From assembly GCF_014696435.1 (NCBI RefSeq), contig NZ_JACJQG010000014.1:62001-126000 (forward strand): a stretch of 64,000 nucleotides of DNA, written 5' to 3'. This DNA comes from Calothrix anomala FACHB-343. Its GTDB lineage: Bacteria > Cyanobacteriota > Cyanobacteriia > Cyanobacteriales > Nostocaceae. Within the stretch, counting starts at the first letter, position 1. Each line of letters begins with the position of its first letter. The position numbers were made by a program, and so were the translations under genes. Below are positions 8,751 through 17,829 of the stretch, in pieces. A model generated the notes under the pieces. It ran no database searches. It was not told the origin of the DNA and worked only from the letters and a program-made list of their open reading frames with translations.

Positions 8751-8960
8751 CCTTACATTGTTAATGTAACACCTTACATTGTTAATGTAACGCCTTACAT
8801 TGTTAATGCATCGCCTTACATTGTTAATGTAACGCCTTACATTGTTAATGCATCGCCTTACATTGTTAATGTAACGCCTTACATTGTTAATGCATCGCCT
8901 TACATTGTTAATGTAACGCCTTACATTGTTAATGCATCGCCTTACATTGTTAATGTAACG
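8751..8960. repeat. 21-bp tandem array, ten units, alternating variants
   Basis: Ten uninterrupted 21-bp units built on CCTTACATTGTTAATG, followed by TAACA/TAACG or CATCG. From unit 2 the two endings strictly alternate, giving a 42-bp higher-order period. In the TAACG form each unit contains the palindrome TTACATT-GTT-AATGTAA. Because 21 is divisible by three, both strands stay open (PYIVNVT and PYIVNAS on the plus strand). The plus-strand frame only has a TTG start inside heptads and no ribosome site. I treat it as a non-coding repeat. Confidence 0.92.
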
Positions 8961-9216
8961 CCTAAAAACAACAATGTAACAAATACACCCTGTAGGGGCG
9001 GGGTTTCCCCGCCCATTCGCCCCCATTCCCCGCCCATTAACCGCCCATTCCCTTATTGCTAATCTGCAACCAGATGATGTGAAAATTTGGAAATTGATCA
9101 ACCCTAGAAGCGATTAGGTACATCCACTCCACATACATCTGGTTGATTTACAACTACTTCATCGCCACGGCTTACCCCCGCATCTAGATTACAAAGGGGG
9201 TAGGAAAGATGTATTC

Positions 9217-9414
9217 TTAGTTATCGCTTAAAGATGCTTCAACTTGTACTAGAGGTAATTCAAGCGATCGCGTTACCTCCGGCGAAACTGTATTTACAGC
9301 ATTCTCAGCTAACCAGGAATTACCTTCCAACCAAGGCGTCGCCAAAGTCGCTTCCGCAATCAGCAGCACCGACGCAATCATGAAGATGAGCGTAAACAAC
9401 ACAGTTTTCCACAT
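9217..9414 (-). CDS. Small putative secreted or membrane-anchored protein
   Basis: 65 aa, unrecognised. It starts with MWK and a hydrophobic stretch (TVLFTLIFMIASVLLIAEA, about residues 4-22) ending in a possible signal-peptidase site near ATLAT. About 40 polar residues follow. The upstream ribosome site is weak. It stands alone between the 21-bp repeat array and a 675-bp gene-poor stretch. Confidence 0.5.
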   Translation of the reverse strand: MWKTVLFTLIFMIASVLLIAEATLATPWLEGNSWLAENAVNTVSPEVTRSLELPLVQVEASLSDN

Positions 9415-9744
9415 ACAAACTTTGCCATTTTGATGAGTGAGGTTTTATCTTTACTCTAAACCAACTATTAATTAAATCAAAAACTGGAAATAAATCATCA
9501 TAACTTTGGTAGTCTACACAACTCTTATTTAATTTTTCGCAAACAAGCCAATATTATTTCATCATTTCTTCTTATACTCTTATCCCCATTTGATTTATAT
9601 AAAGCTAAATTTGTATTCCATTTACCAAACAATCCACAGCCAGTTGATTTAAAAATTACAGTTATAAAGTTGATAAAAATCTTTACACTATTTTCATCTT
9701 GCCACTTTCTGCTAAAGTCTCTCATGGGTGCATCCAAGTTTTTA

Positions 9745-9845
9745 AAACGCCCGCAGGCTGGAAGCCTGGGGCTATAAAGACGAAGCCTGCGGAGGCAGGC
9801 TTTGTTTGTGTAGCAATACCCTTCTAGGGTATTGATTAAAAAAGT
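9745..9845 (+). repeat. Dispersed three-hairpin repeat, copy 2
   Basis: Opposite-orientation copy of the element at 1805-1925. It contains CGCCCGCAGGCTGG, GCCTGGGGCTAT, GAAGCCTGCGGAGGCAGGCTT and a perfect 9-bp hairpin CAATACCCT-TCT-AGGGTATTG followed by ATTAAAAAAG. The gene-poor stretch 9415-10089 otherwise holds only a non-credible 70-codon frame (9525-9737, minus). Confidence 0.75.
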
Positions 9846-10089
9846 GGGATGCTCCCGTCTCTCATCCTCCAGAAATACTGTTAATTAATAAAATATATTT
9901 ATATATAACTATAGTTATACATAAATTAAGCATCCCAGATATATAGCTCTATCGTTCTACTTTTTAGTGCTTCAGGATGAAGTAAACACCACAAATCTAA
10001 CCAATAAATTCAGTCGCCAGCCAGAGGCAAAGAAATTACCTAATTTCTATAGTTATGTATAGATATTTGCAGCTACTTTTATAAAATTT

Positions 10090-10926
10090 ATGCCTCTACA
10101 TAAACTCGAAGATTTTGAGCCTAACTACCGCGAAGTTTTTGGTGGTGAAGACGTTAAAGCCTTAGAACTCTATACTGAAGGTGGTGTGAGAGTAGGTTCT
10201 GTTGCTGATGCCTTAGTTGACGACAATGGACGCTTCCGTTATCTGGTAATTGACACCAGTTGGGATAGTGGTAACAAGAAAATATTACTACCTATCGGTT
10301 TAGCACATATTCATTATGCTGAAAACCGAGTTTATGTTGATGGATTGAGCAAAGAACAGGTGACACGTTTACCTGAATATCGCGAAAACCTTGTTGTTAA
10401 CGAAGATTACGAAAAAAATGTTCGTAATGTTTATCGTTCACCCAACAGCCAACTAGCTAACACACAGGAAACATCAAATTACGTTGCACCTGAATTATAT
10501 GAATTAAACGCCCAGGATCAACAAACCTTTAAACTATACGAAGAACGATTAATAGCAAATAAAAATCGCGTCAAAGCAGGTGAAGTTTCCGTTGGTAAGC
10601 GCATAGAAACAGAAACCGCACAAGTTTCTGTACCCTTACAAAAAGAGCGCGTCGTCATTGAAAGAGTAAATCCCACCTCCGAAACCGTAGTAGATAGCCA
10701 AAATGTAGACTTCCAAGAAGGAGAAGTAGCACGCATAGAAGTTTACGAAGAAACACCCGATATTCGTAAAGAAACTTTTGTCCGCGAAGAAGTTCGAGTC
10801 ACAAAAGTAGTAGATAGTAACACAGTAGAAGCACAAGAAACAATTCGCCGCGAAGAATTAGACATTGATGCTTCCGGAAATCTTGATGTCAACGAAACAA
10901 ATAAGCCTAGAGATAGAGCTATTTAA
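10090..10926 (+). CDS. PRC-barrel and DUF2382 (YsnF/AvaK) protein, copy 1
   Basis: 278 aa, a cytoplasmic stress- or akinete-associated protein of the AvaK type; the biochemical role is unknown. An N-terminal PRC-barrel spans about residues 15-95 (VGSVADALVDDNGRFRYLVI, then KILLPIG). A linker follows. A DUF2382 domain spans about residues 140-260, with KLYEERLIANKNRVKAGEVS and VPLQKERVVIERV followed by a second charged repeat (EEVRVTKVV). DUF2382 is the domain named after Bacillus YsnF and Anabaena AvaK, the akinete marker protein. It is the first of three paralogues in this locus (next at 11472 and 12559). A 15-bp hairpin follows the stop. Confidence 0.9.
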   Translation: MPLHKLEDFEPNYREVFGGEDVKALELYTEGGVRVGSVADALVDDNGRFRYLVIDTSWDSGNKKILLPIGLAHIHYAENRVYVDGLSKEQVTRLPEYRENLVVNEDYEKNVRNVYRSPNSQLANTQETSNYVAPELYELNAQDQQTFKLYEERLIANKNRVKAGEVSVGKRIETETAQVSVPLQKERVVIERVNPTSETVVDSQNVDFQEGEVARIEVYEETPDIRKETFVREEVRVTKVVDSNTVEAQETIRREELDIDASGNLDVNETNKPRDRAI

Positions 10927-10973
10927 TTCAATTCTCATTTTGTCTTAGTGCATCTACCAGAAATTGTCATTTC

Positions 10974-11016
10974 AATAGTGCAGGTAAACTAGATTATTGT
11001 TTTTACCTGCACTATT
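10974..11016 (+). terminator. Strong stem-loop after the first AvaK-like gene
   Basis: Perfect 15-bp inverted repeat (AATAGTGCAGGTAAA, 10974-10988, with 11002-11016), 13-nt T-rich loop. It begins 48 bp after the stop codon. The downstream tail is not a clean U run, so it may instead stabilise the 3' end. Confidence 0.6.
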
Positions 11017-11072
11017 AACTATTGCAATCAAGTTAATTCATTACCTAACAATAACTAAATCTTTAATTACTC

Positions 11073-11284
11073 GTAGGGTGTGTTGTCGCGCAGCGCAAGG
11101 CACCAACAAAAAATTAAAAAATTCAGGTGCGTTAGCCTACGGCATAACACACCCTACTGGCGTGGCAAGGCTAAAATGTTGCAAAAAAAGTAGGTTGGGT
11201 TGACGTAAGGAAACCCAACACCAGCATCTATGTTGAGTTTCTGAAATTCATGTTGGGTTTCGCAAAGCCTCAACCCAACCTACA
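11073..11284. repeat. Two adjacent dispersed palindromic repeats
   Basis: Positions 11073-11157 run from GTAGGGTGTGTTGTCGCG to CATAACACACCCTAC, an imperfect inverted repeat related to 4815-4857. Positions 11190-11284 run from GTAGGTTGGGTTGACG to CAACCCAACCTACA, related to 5772-5905. They fill most of the 545-bp gap between the first two AvaK-like genes. Confidence 0.75.
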
Positions 11285-11471
11285 TCTAATGCACTATTTT
11301 AGTTGTGTCAGTCCACTACTAAATAATTAGCCTTTAGACATCAAGAAAACTCTTAAACAAATATATCTGAAGATTCTATGTAATTCAGTCGAGGGAAAGA
11401 GGAATAAAAAATCACATCAAATTAATTTAGATAATAGCGAATGAAAAGTAAAAACTTAAAGGAGAAATAGA

Positions 11472-12356
11472 ATGGCTCTTTACAAATTACAAGATTTTGA
11501 CCCCAACTATCACGATACTTTCCAAGGCGACGATATTAAAGGTCTTGGTGTATATGCAGAAGGTAGAGATGAAAAAATTGGTACAGTCAGCGACGTTTTA
11601 GTAGATGATGAAGGACATTTTCGTTATCTAGTTGTTGACTTAGGCTTCTGGATTTTTGGCAAAAAAGTATTGCTACCCATTGGACGCGCGCGGATTGACT
11701 ATAATGTTGACCGCGTTTATGCAATTGGTATGACCAGACAACAAGCTGAAGATTTACCAGAATTCAACGAACGCTCCGGTGTTGATTACGATTATGAAGA
11801 ACGGGTACGTGGTGTATATCGTAGTCCCGTAGATACAACATCTGCTGTTGATACATCACAACCTTTAGATGCTTCTGCGTCTTTAGATACAGGTTATCAA
11901 CCTAATTACAATCGCGATACCTACAATTACTCTCATGAACCTGCTTTGTACAACATCAATGAGCGCGATAATCAAACTTTGAAATTGTACGAAGAAAGAC
12001 TAATTGCTAATAAAAAACGTCAAAAAGCTGGTGAAGTAGCAATTGGTAAACGTGTAGAAACTGAAACCGCAAGGGTAGAAGTACCTTTAGAAAGAGAACG
12101 TGTAGTGATTGAGCGCGTCACCCCCACAGACGCAGGTCATCGTGCTGCTCCTGGGGAAGCTAATTTCCGCGAAGGTGAAGTAGCTCGCGTAGAAATTTAT
12201 GAAGAAACTCCTGACATTCGTAAAGAAGCAGTTGTTCGCGAAGAAGTAAGAGTAACAAAAGTTGTCGAGCAAGAAACTTCTGAAGCTCAAGCAACTGTTC
12301 GCCGCGAAGAATTAGATGTAGATACTACTGGTGGTCTACCAATTGAAGAACGTTAA
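11472..12356 (+). CDS. avaK: PRC-barrel and DUF2382 (YsnF/AvaK) protein, copy 2
   Basis: 294 aa, closely similar in layout to the protein at 10090. The N-terminus MALYKLQDFDPNYHDTF parallels MPLHKLEDFEPNYREVF of copy 1. The PRC-barrel covers about residues 18-98 (KIGTVSDVLVDDEGHFRYLV, KKVLLPIGRARI). The linker is longer here, with a short run of TSAVDTSQPLDASASLDT repeats. The DUF2382 domain covers about 165-285 (KLYEERLIANKKRQKAGEVA, VPLERERVVIERV). A good ribosome site, GGAG at 11461, precedes the ATG. The symbol avaK is by family resemblance; which of the three is the orthologue of A. variabilis avaK cannot be decided here. About 545 bp and two repeats separate it from copy 1, suggesting separate transcription. 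Confidence 0.9.
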   Translation: MALYKLQDFDPNYHDTFQGDDIKGLGVYAEGRDEKIGTVSDVLVDDEGHFRYLVVDLGFWIFGKKVLLPIGRARIDYNVDRVYAIGMTRQQAEDLPEFNERSGVDYDYEERVRGVYRSPVDTTSAVDTSQPLDASASLDTGYQPNYNRDTYNYSHEPALYNINERDNQTLKLYEERLIANKKRQKAGEVAIGKRVETETARVEVPLERERVVIERVTPTDAGHRAAPGEANFREGEVARVEIYEETPDIRKEAVVREEVRVTKVVEQETSEAQATVRREELDVDTTGGLPIEER

Positions 12357-12558
12357 TCAACATATATCGATTGTTGACTGTTGACCGTTGACTGTTAACT
12401 GTTAACAAAATGTTGAGTATTAGGGTGGGTATTCATCTACCGAAATATCAATATGGTAGGTATTGCTCACCTTACATATAACCTTATTTGTGTAAATTAT
12501 AAAAATCATTTTCTTGAATTAAATTATCCAAAAATTAGTAAAATAAATTTGCCACATC

Positions 12559-13473
12559 ATGAGCCAAACTCTACTAAATAAACCGGAACTAATCAATTCA
12601 GTCAATCTGAAACAACGGGTTAATAAACTGCTAAATAATTTGAGTAGTAAAGTAAAAAATTTCGCCGTACTAGATAAAAATGGTAAACTCATAGGCGAAG
12701 TCAAAGATTTAACTTTAGATGCTGAGAATCGCCTCAACTTAGTTATCTCTCAAAGAGTAGCTAACAGTCAAGAATTAACAGATAGATATAATTCGTTAAA
12801 ATTACGCAGCAAAAGAATTCAGAGGATTGACAGTCCTACTCAATCAATTTTTGTGGATTTAGAAAAATCAGAAATAGAAAATCTCCCAGAAAATTTCGCT
12901 AGCATTACACAAGGTGGGCAGATCATGTCAGATGGCTTTAATGGACAAGTGGCTCATAACACAGCTATAAATAGTAATCGAGAACAAAATTTAGCGACTA
13001 CGAATAACTCGGAGATTCAAGAACAAGAGATTATTAAATTATTAGAAGAAAGATTAGTAGTTAACAGTAGCAAACGTAAAATTGGCGATGTCATTGTCCG
13101 CAAAGAAATTGAAACGCGGATGGTACAAGTCCCCGTGCGCCGTGAGAAATTAATTGTTGAACAAGTGGGAGAAGAAACTACACAGCTAGCAGAAATTGAT
13201 TTAGGCGGAGAGGAAATAGCTGGTATTGATTTGGCTCAAGAACAAATACCAGAAATTAACAATTTAGATAATGGTTTAAATAATGGTTTAACTGTTAACG
13301 GCTTGTTTAGTTCAGCGAAAATTGCTAGCTTGCTTTTAAATGCGATCGCTCTCGAAAAGCAACCCGGTTGTCAGCAGGTACGAGTCTCAATTGTGGTTGA
13401 CAACGAGGAATACCGCCAAAAATACCAAGAATGGTTCGATCGCTGTTCTCAAGATAAAGCGCCACAAGCCTAG
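12559..13473 (+). CDS. Divergent PRC-barrel/DUF2382 protein, copy 3
   Basis: 304 aa. The N-terminal 35 residues are unrelated to copies 1 and 2. A PRC-barrel-like segment follows at about residues 35-110 (FAVLDKNGKLIGEVKDLTLD). A single half of DUF2382 spans about 155-205 (KLLEERLVVNSSKRKIGDVI, VQVPVRREKLIVEQVGEE). The last 90 residues, about 215-304, are an unassigned domain with an alternating Leu/Ile/Asn segment and the end VSIVVDNEEYRQKYQEWFDRC. No clear ribosome site is seen. It is the third member of the AvaK-type cluster but has diverged, so its role may differ. Confidence 0.85.
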   Translation: MSQTLLNKPELINSVNLKQRVNKLLNNLSSKVKNFAVLDKNGKLIGEVKDLTLDAENRLNLVISQRVANSQELTDRYNSLKLRSKRIQRIDSPTQSIFVDLEKSEIENLPENFASITQGGQIMSDGFNGQVAHNTAINSNREQNLATTNNSEIQEQEIIKLLEERLVVNSSKRKIGDVIVRKEIETRMVQVPVRREKLIVEQVGEETTQLAEIDLGGEEIAGIDLAQEQIPEINNLDNGLNNGLTVNGLFSSAKIASLLLNAIALEKQPGCQQVRVSIVVDNEEYRQKYQEWFDRCSQDKAPQA

Positions 13474-13556
13474 TCCGGATTTCTCAGTCAACCGTCAACA
13501 GTCAACCGTCAACAATTTTTTCAAGTCAGCTAGTTATAGGGTGAGCATTGCTCGCC

Positions 13557-14735
13557 CTAATTTTTTGGTGTATATATTTGCTGAGTAGCGATCGCTAAAA
13601 ACAAAACTAAAAATGTCAGCATTCCCGCTAAATATAAAGGATAGCCATAGGTGATCGGGTTTGATTGGTTAACGAGCATCGCTGCAATTACAGGCCCCAC
13701 ACCATTGGCAATGCTTAAATAAGAAGCATTCAATCCTAAAGCCGTTCCCTGTTGTTGAGGTTCAGCATTCAAAGAAATGAGTGCATTTACCATTGGCTGA
13801 ACCAGAGAATTAAACAGAGAAAATAGGGCGCAGACGGCAACAAAATAAATCAGATTTTGCCAAACAGGCATTAAAATAAACGATAGACTGCGGATAAATA
13901 AACCCAAAAATAATATTTTGGCTAAATTAAATTTGCGCGTGAGAATTGATACGCCCCAAGTCTGCATTATCACACCCACTAAGCCAAACCAGAGAAACAT
14001 CAGCGTCAAAGTTTGACTATTTTGCCCTAACACTTTCAAAAAATATGGTTGAAAAGCGTAGGTAAAAATAGTAAAAGTAGTGCCAATAAAAAAGTTAGTA
14101 ATTAATAAAATATTGATTTTGGGCATAAACAGACCTTTAATTAAATTACCTAAACCAATATCAAAAATATTATGGGCTTTTTCTGCCTTATTTTTGAGAG
14201 TTTCTGGTAATAAGAAAATTGTCATTATCAAAGCGACAAATGCCACTAAACCAGAAACCACAAACCCAGCACCTAAAGAAATCTGCTGCGCTAATAAACT
14301 GGTAGCAGGCCCTAAAACAAAGCCTAGCCCTAAAGCTGCGCCATAAATCCCAAAACCTTTAGCACGATTCTCAGGCGTAGTGATATCAGAAATAATCGCT
14401 TGAGCTACCGAAACATTCCCGCCTGTAATCCCATCGAGAAAGCGCCCGAAAAAGAGAATCGCGGCTGTTGGCGCTGTACCAGCGATGATATTAGCGATCG
14501 CAGTTCCCGCTAAACTAATAATCAATAACGGCTTTCTGCCAAAGCGATCGGAGAGTTTACCAATGACTGGAGTTGCAAAAAACTGTGAGATAGAATAAAT
14601 CGAAAATAATAAACTAGTTTGCAAATCACTTAATTCAAATTGTTTGCCATAGAGATAGATAATAGGAATTAAAATCGTAAAACTGAGGGAATTAATAAAG
14701 GCGATTAAAGCAGTAATCCAAAAATATCGATTCAT
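13557..14735 (-). CDS. MFS transporter, TetA-like (DHA1) subfamily
   Basis: 392 aa, twelve predicted membrane helices of the major facilitator superfamily. Motif A GKLSDRFGRKPLL lies in the loop after helix 2, at about residues 59-71. The second-half pattern and motif C-like GAALGLGFVLGPATS near 131-145 are typical of drug/H+ antiporters. It probably exports a small molecule using the proton gradient; the substrate cannot be predicted. It points away from the Kir channel gene, sharing a 38-bp divergent intergenic region. The 3' end converges on the AvaK-type gene, 83 bp away, where STRR heptads and a TTAGGGCGAGCAATGCTC hairpin occur. Confidence 0.92.
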   Translation of the reverse strand: MNRYFWITALIAFINSLSFTILIPIIYLYGKQFELSDLQTSLLFSIYSISQFFATPVIGKLSDRFGRKPLLIISLAGTAIANIIAGTAPTAAILFFGRFLDGITGGNVSVAQAIISDITTPENRAKGFGIYGAALGLGFVLGPATSLLAQQISLGAGFVVSGLVAFVALIMTIFLLPETLKNKAEKAHNIFDIGLGNLIKGLFMPKINILLITNFFIGTTFTIFTYAFQPYFLKVLGQNSQTLTLMFLWFGLVGVIMQTWGVSILTRKFNLAKILFLGLFIRSLSFILMPVWQNLIYFVAVCALFSLFNSLVQPMVNALISLNAEPQQQGTALGLNASYLSIANGVGPVIAAMLVNQSNPITYGYPLYLAGMLTFLVLFLAIATQQIYTPKN

Positions 14736-14773
14736 AAACGATAGATTAGCACCTGGTTGTAATTAGTTAATTC

Positions 14774-15721
14774 TTGTGGTCTCTTCCAATGAAATTTCGA
14801 TTGCAGAAACTATTTCGCAAACAAGATTCACATCGACTTCAGCGAGTATACATCAAAATTCGGGACGGACAATTTAATATTGTAGGCTTGGGTGCTTGGT
14901 ATTCTTACTGGCGCGACCCGTATCATCTTTTGTTGACAATTCCTTGGACGGGCTTTTTGTTGCTAATTGCAGTGGCATATTTGGCGATTAATGCCATATT
15001 TGCTGTAGCTTATTTAGCAGGCGGAGACTGTATTGAAAATGCTCGACCTGGTTCTTTTGTAGATGTATTCTTTTTCAGCGTGCAGACGCTAGCCTCGATT
15101 GGCTACGGGGCGATGTATCCAAAAACACTGTATGCTAATACAATTGTTACCATTGAAGCGATCGCTGGATTGATGGGTATTGCTCTCATGACAGGATTAG
15201 CCTTTGCACGATTCTCTCGTCCTACAGCGCGCGTAGTTTTTAGCCGTGTCGCCGTGATTACACCCCATGAAGGCGAACCAACTTTCATGTTCCGTACAGC
15301 CAATCAACGGCGCAACCAAATTATAGAAGCACAGATGCGCGCTTACCTAATGCGCGATGAAGTCACAGCTGAAGGACACAAAATCCGCCGAATTTACGAT
15401 CTCAAGCTGCGACGGAATCAATCACCCAGCTTTGCATTAACTTGGTTAGCAATACATACCATTGATGAATGTAGCCCTTTGTATGGGATGACACCAGAAA
15501 ACCTAGCGAAAACACATACCTCTGTGGTGATTTCTCTCAGTGGTATTGATGAAACAGTAGCACAGGTTGTTTATGCCCGTCATACCTACAGCGCTAGTCA
15601 AATTCTCTGGAATTACGAGTTTGTGAATATTATGCACGATACAGAAGACGGACATCGCTATATTGATTACGAAGGGTTCCACGATATCTTAGCTCTCGAT
15701 GCGTTAGAGGAAGAAAGTTAA
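14774..15721 (+). CDS. Inward-rectifier (KirBac-type) potassium channel
   Basis: 315 aa, homotetrameric K+ channel in the cytoplasmic membrane. An amphipathic slide helix region (YWRDPYHLLLTIPW) lies at about residues 45-58. Outer helix M1 spans about 58-80, the pore helix and selectivity filter TLASIGYGAMYP residues 105-116, and inner helix M2 about 120-145. A cytoplasmic immunoglobulin-like rectification domain spans about 155-305. The filter GYG is intact, but the usual Asp after GYG is Ala. GTG at 14774 and ATG at 14789 (MKFRLQKLFRKQ) are both possible starts; ATG is more likely. It diverges from the MFS gene and ends 3 bp before the convergent small gene at 15725. Confidence 0.93.
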   Translation: MWSLPMKFRLQKLFRKQDSHRLQRVYIKIRDGQFNIVGLGAWYSYWRDPYHLLLTIPWTGFLLLIAVAYLAINAIFAVAYLAGGDCIENARPGSFVDVFFFSVQTLASIGYGAMYPKTLYANTIVTIEAIAGLMGIALMTGLAFARFSRPTARVVFSRVAVITPHEGEPTFMFRTANQRRNQIIEAQMRAYLMRDEVTAEGHKIRRIYDLKLRRNQSPSFALTWLAIHTIDECSPLYGMTPENLAKTHTSVVISLSGIDETVAQVVYARHTYSASQILWNYEFVNIMHDTEDGHRYIDYEGFHDILALDALEEES

Positions 15722-15724
15722 ATT

Positions 15725-15919
15725 TTAATCAGCCGTCTCAGTATTTACTTCTGGTAATGGTTTAACCACAACCCGACCATTTTCAACCACAGTACAATTT
15801 TTGCCTACAGTTTTGCTGTGCTTATCGGCAATATCTTGACATTGCTTGTGATGAGAGATGTTTTGTTCCTGTTGTTGATTGAGGGCAACTACACAACTAG
15901 GGCATGGTGTAGAGGACAT
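15725..15919 (-). CDS. Small cysteine-containing protein
   Basis: 64 aa, unrecognised. It begins MSSTPCPSCVVALNQQQEQN, so a CxxC pair lies at residues 6-9, with two more Cys at about 27 and 42. It is hydrophilic and has no membrane segment. The start lies just beside an AATTCAAA heptad array (15929-15982) and lacks a clear ribosome site. It converges on the Kir channel gene with 3 bp between stop codons. Codon use and the CxxC pair make it plausible. Confidence 0.45.
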   Translation of the reverse strand: MSSTPCPSCVVALNQQQEQNISHHKQCQDIADKHSKTVGKNCTVVENGRVVVKPLPEVNTETAD

Positions 15920-15928
15920 AGAATTAAC

Positions 15929-15982
15929 AATTCAAAATTCAAAATTCAAAATTCAAAATTCAAAATTCAGAATTCAAAATTA
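15929..15982. repeat. AAAATTC heptad array
   Basis: About seven AAAATTC/CAAAATT units. The same heptad recurs at 29619-29648, 45641-45669 and 63007-63039 in either orientation. Confidence 0.9.
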
Positions 15983-16127
15983 AAGACATTTTCAGTCGGG
16001 GATTTAGACCCTCAGTAATTCGCCTAGCATAAGACAAAGGAGTCTTAGAGCCTTAAATGTACGATAATTTGATTTCTATATTTATTATCGCCTGCTTCAC
16101 AAGTTACGACGAAAAAAAATCAAAATA

Positions 16128-16164
16128 TTAAAACTCCCCTATTTGCTCAACAGGGGAGTTTTAA
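16128..16164 (-). terminator. Terminator of the HtrA gene
   Basis: Perfect 13-bp stem (TTAAAACTCCCCT, 16128-16140, with 16152-16164), 11-nt loop. On the minus strand it is followed by an A/T-rich tail ending in TTTTTTTT. It starts 25 bp after the stop of the protease gene. Confidence 0.85.
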
Positions 16165-16188
16165 AGGATATTATAAGCTTCAGCCTAA

Positions 16189-17409
16189 TTAGGAAGCGTT
16201 TTGTAATTCAGCAGTGCGGACTGATAGCTGTTGTGTTTGATTACCTCGTTGTACTTTCACCTGCAAAACTTGACCGAGGCGGCTATTTTCCACCACATTT
16301 TGCAACTGTTCCGCAGTGGAAACGGCTTGTCCATCAATTTGCACAATTACATCACCGCGACGGATACCCGCAGACGCAGCCGGAGAGTTGGGTATAACTC
16401 GCATCACCAAAACTCCGTTAACTTCCGGAAGTTGAATGGATGAGTTAGGGTCTGTATTGTTTTGTTTGGCTAGCTCTGATGTTAAACTTACCATTTGCAC
16501 GCCTAAATAGGGGTGAGCAACTTTACCATCGCGTTGCAGTTGTGCGGCGATCGCTTTGGCTTTATCAATAGGAATCGCAAATCCAATCCCCATCGCATCA
16601 GCACGAATAGCGGTGTTAATCCCAATTACCTCACCTGCGCCATTTAATAAAGGCCCGCCAGAGTTACCAGGGTTAATAGCGGCGTCAGTTTGAATAAATT
16701 CTAAGCGTTTATCTGTAATCCCTACTTGAGCGCTAGAACGCTTGAGGGTGCTGACAATCCCCAAGGTAACGGTATTATCAAAACCTAAAGGATTACCAAC
16801 TGCGATCGCCCAATCTCCCACTTGTACATTACTAGAAGAACCTAAAGGCGCAACTGGTAAATCGTTTCCAGCATTAATCTTAACTACCGCCAAATCTGTA
16901 ACTTCATCAATACCTTGAACTTTACCATCAAAGGTGCGACCATCTTTAAGTCTCACCGTCACGCGATCGGCTTTATCAACTACGTGAGCATTCGTAAGTA
17001 CTAAGCCACTCTTGTCAAGAATAAAACCAGATCCAAGACCGCGCAATTGCTCTCTAGATGGTTGTTGAGGGAAACTATCACCGAAAAATTGGCGGAAAAA
17101 GGGGTCTTCAAAAAACGGATCGTTGCGACGAGTAATAGTGCGCTCTGTATCAATCCTTACTACTGCTGGCCCCACACGATTGACAGCTGCTGTGACAAAG
17201 CTGCTGCTACCAATCGCTGCTGTAGCTGGTGATTGACGTTGCGCCAATAATTCTCGTGGATTTTCTGTTGTCGGCTTTGGTGCTGGTTCAGCTTCCGAAG
17301 GTAATACTCGCAGAGTACTAAAACTTAAGACAACTCCTAGAAATATGGCTAAAACATAGGAACTTAGTTGACGTATAGACAGGCGGAGTTTGGCAAATCT
17401 CATAATCAC
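16189..17409 (-). CDS. HtrA/Deg-family serine protease (HhoA/HhoB/HtrA type)
   Basis: 406 aa, ATP-independent periplasmic or lumenal protease and chaperone for damaged proteins. An N-terminal signal or anchor lies at about residues 16-33 ([17 protein letters not shown]), followed by a low-complexity linker. The trypsin-like domain has His142 in LTNAHVV, Asp172 in TDLAVVKI and Ser250 in [10 protein letters not shown], so the triad is complete. A single PDZ domain spans about 300-400 ([26 protein letters not shown] begins near 325). One PDZ and this length fit the cyanobacterial HhoA/HhoB/HtrA trio; which one cannot be told. A strong terminator follows. The 420 bp upstream contain the start region and heptad repeats only. 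Confidence 0.93.
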   Translation of the reverse strand: MIMRFAKLRLSIRQLSSYVLAIFLGVVLSFSTLRVLPSEAEPAPKPTTENPRELLAQRQSPATAAIGSSSFVTAAVNRVGPAVVRIDTERTITRRNDPFFEDPFFRQFFGDSFPQQPSREQLRGLGSGFILDKSGLVLTNAHVVDKADRVTVRLKDGRTFDGKVQGIDEVTDLAVVKINAGNDLPVAPLGSSSNVQVGDWAIAVGNPLGFDNTVTLGIVSTLKRSSAQVGITDKRLEFIQTDAAINPGNSGGPLLNGAGEVIGINTAIRADAMGIGFAIPIDKAKAIAAQLQRDGKVAHPYLGVQMVSLTSELAKQNNTDPNSSIQLPEVNGVLVMRVIPNSPAASAGIRRGDVIVQIDGQAVSTAEQLQNVVENSRLGQVLQVKVQRGNQTQQLSVRTAELQNAS

Positions 17410-17829
17410 AACCTAAATCTAGAAGCGTATTTGTTACTTAGTCGTGACAAATCTATTTAAACTTATTTTTACAGAATTTATGAGGGACTAGGGGCTAGAG
17501 GCTAGGGACTAGAGAATAGGTAATAGATATATTCTTATCTCTTGTCTTTGTGCCAACACCTAATTCTCAATTCTTAAATTGGACGTAGCAGCAACTACCC
17601 ATAATCAAATTAATTGTATATTTAGCTCAAAAGCTATTATGGACATTCCCCATAGCCAGGTTCGGATTTCACGCCACAATTAATATTAGTCATTGGTCAG
17701 AGACGCGATTAATCGCGTCTGTACAATTGTTAGTTGCTATTTTTTCCCTTGTCTCCCTTGTCCCCCATCTCCCCATTCTCCCTTCCCTTCTAGGCTAGTA
17801 TCTTAGTTAGACCAACATTCTCATAACCC
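17410..17829. other. Intergenic region, repeats only
   Basis: Between two divergent genes. It holds a GGGACTAGGGGCTAGAGGCT heptad-like run (about 17481-17520) and an imperfect palindrome AGACGCGATTAATCGCGTCT (17701-17720) that recurs as GACGCGATGAATCGCGTCT near 47905. No gene is seen. Confidence 0.6.

Noticed and set aside
8694-9062. 122-codon frame encoding PYIVNVT/PYIVNAS heptapeptides
   Set aside because: It exists because the repeat unit is 21 bp and lacks stops in this frame; the start is TTG in a heptad array and there is no ribosome site. The opposite strand is open too.
9120-9185. Short frame on the minus strand reading SRGDEVVVNQPDVCGVDVPN
   Set aside because: Protein-like for about 20 residues, but too short and without homologue recognised; could be a remnant, not supported as a gene.
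9525-9737. 70-codon minus frame in the gap before the first AvaK-type gene
   Set aside because: No ribosome site, unusual composition and adjacent to a palindromic repeat.
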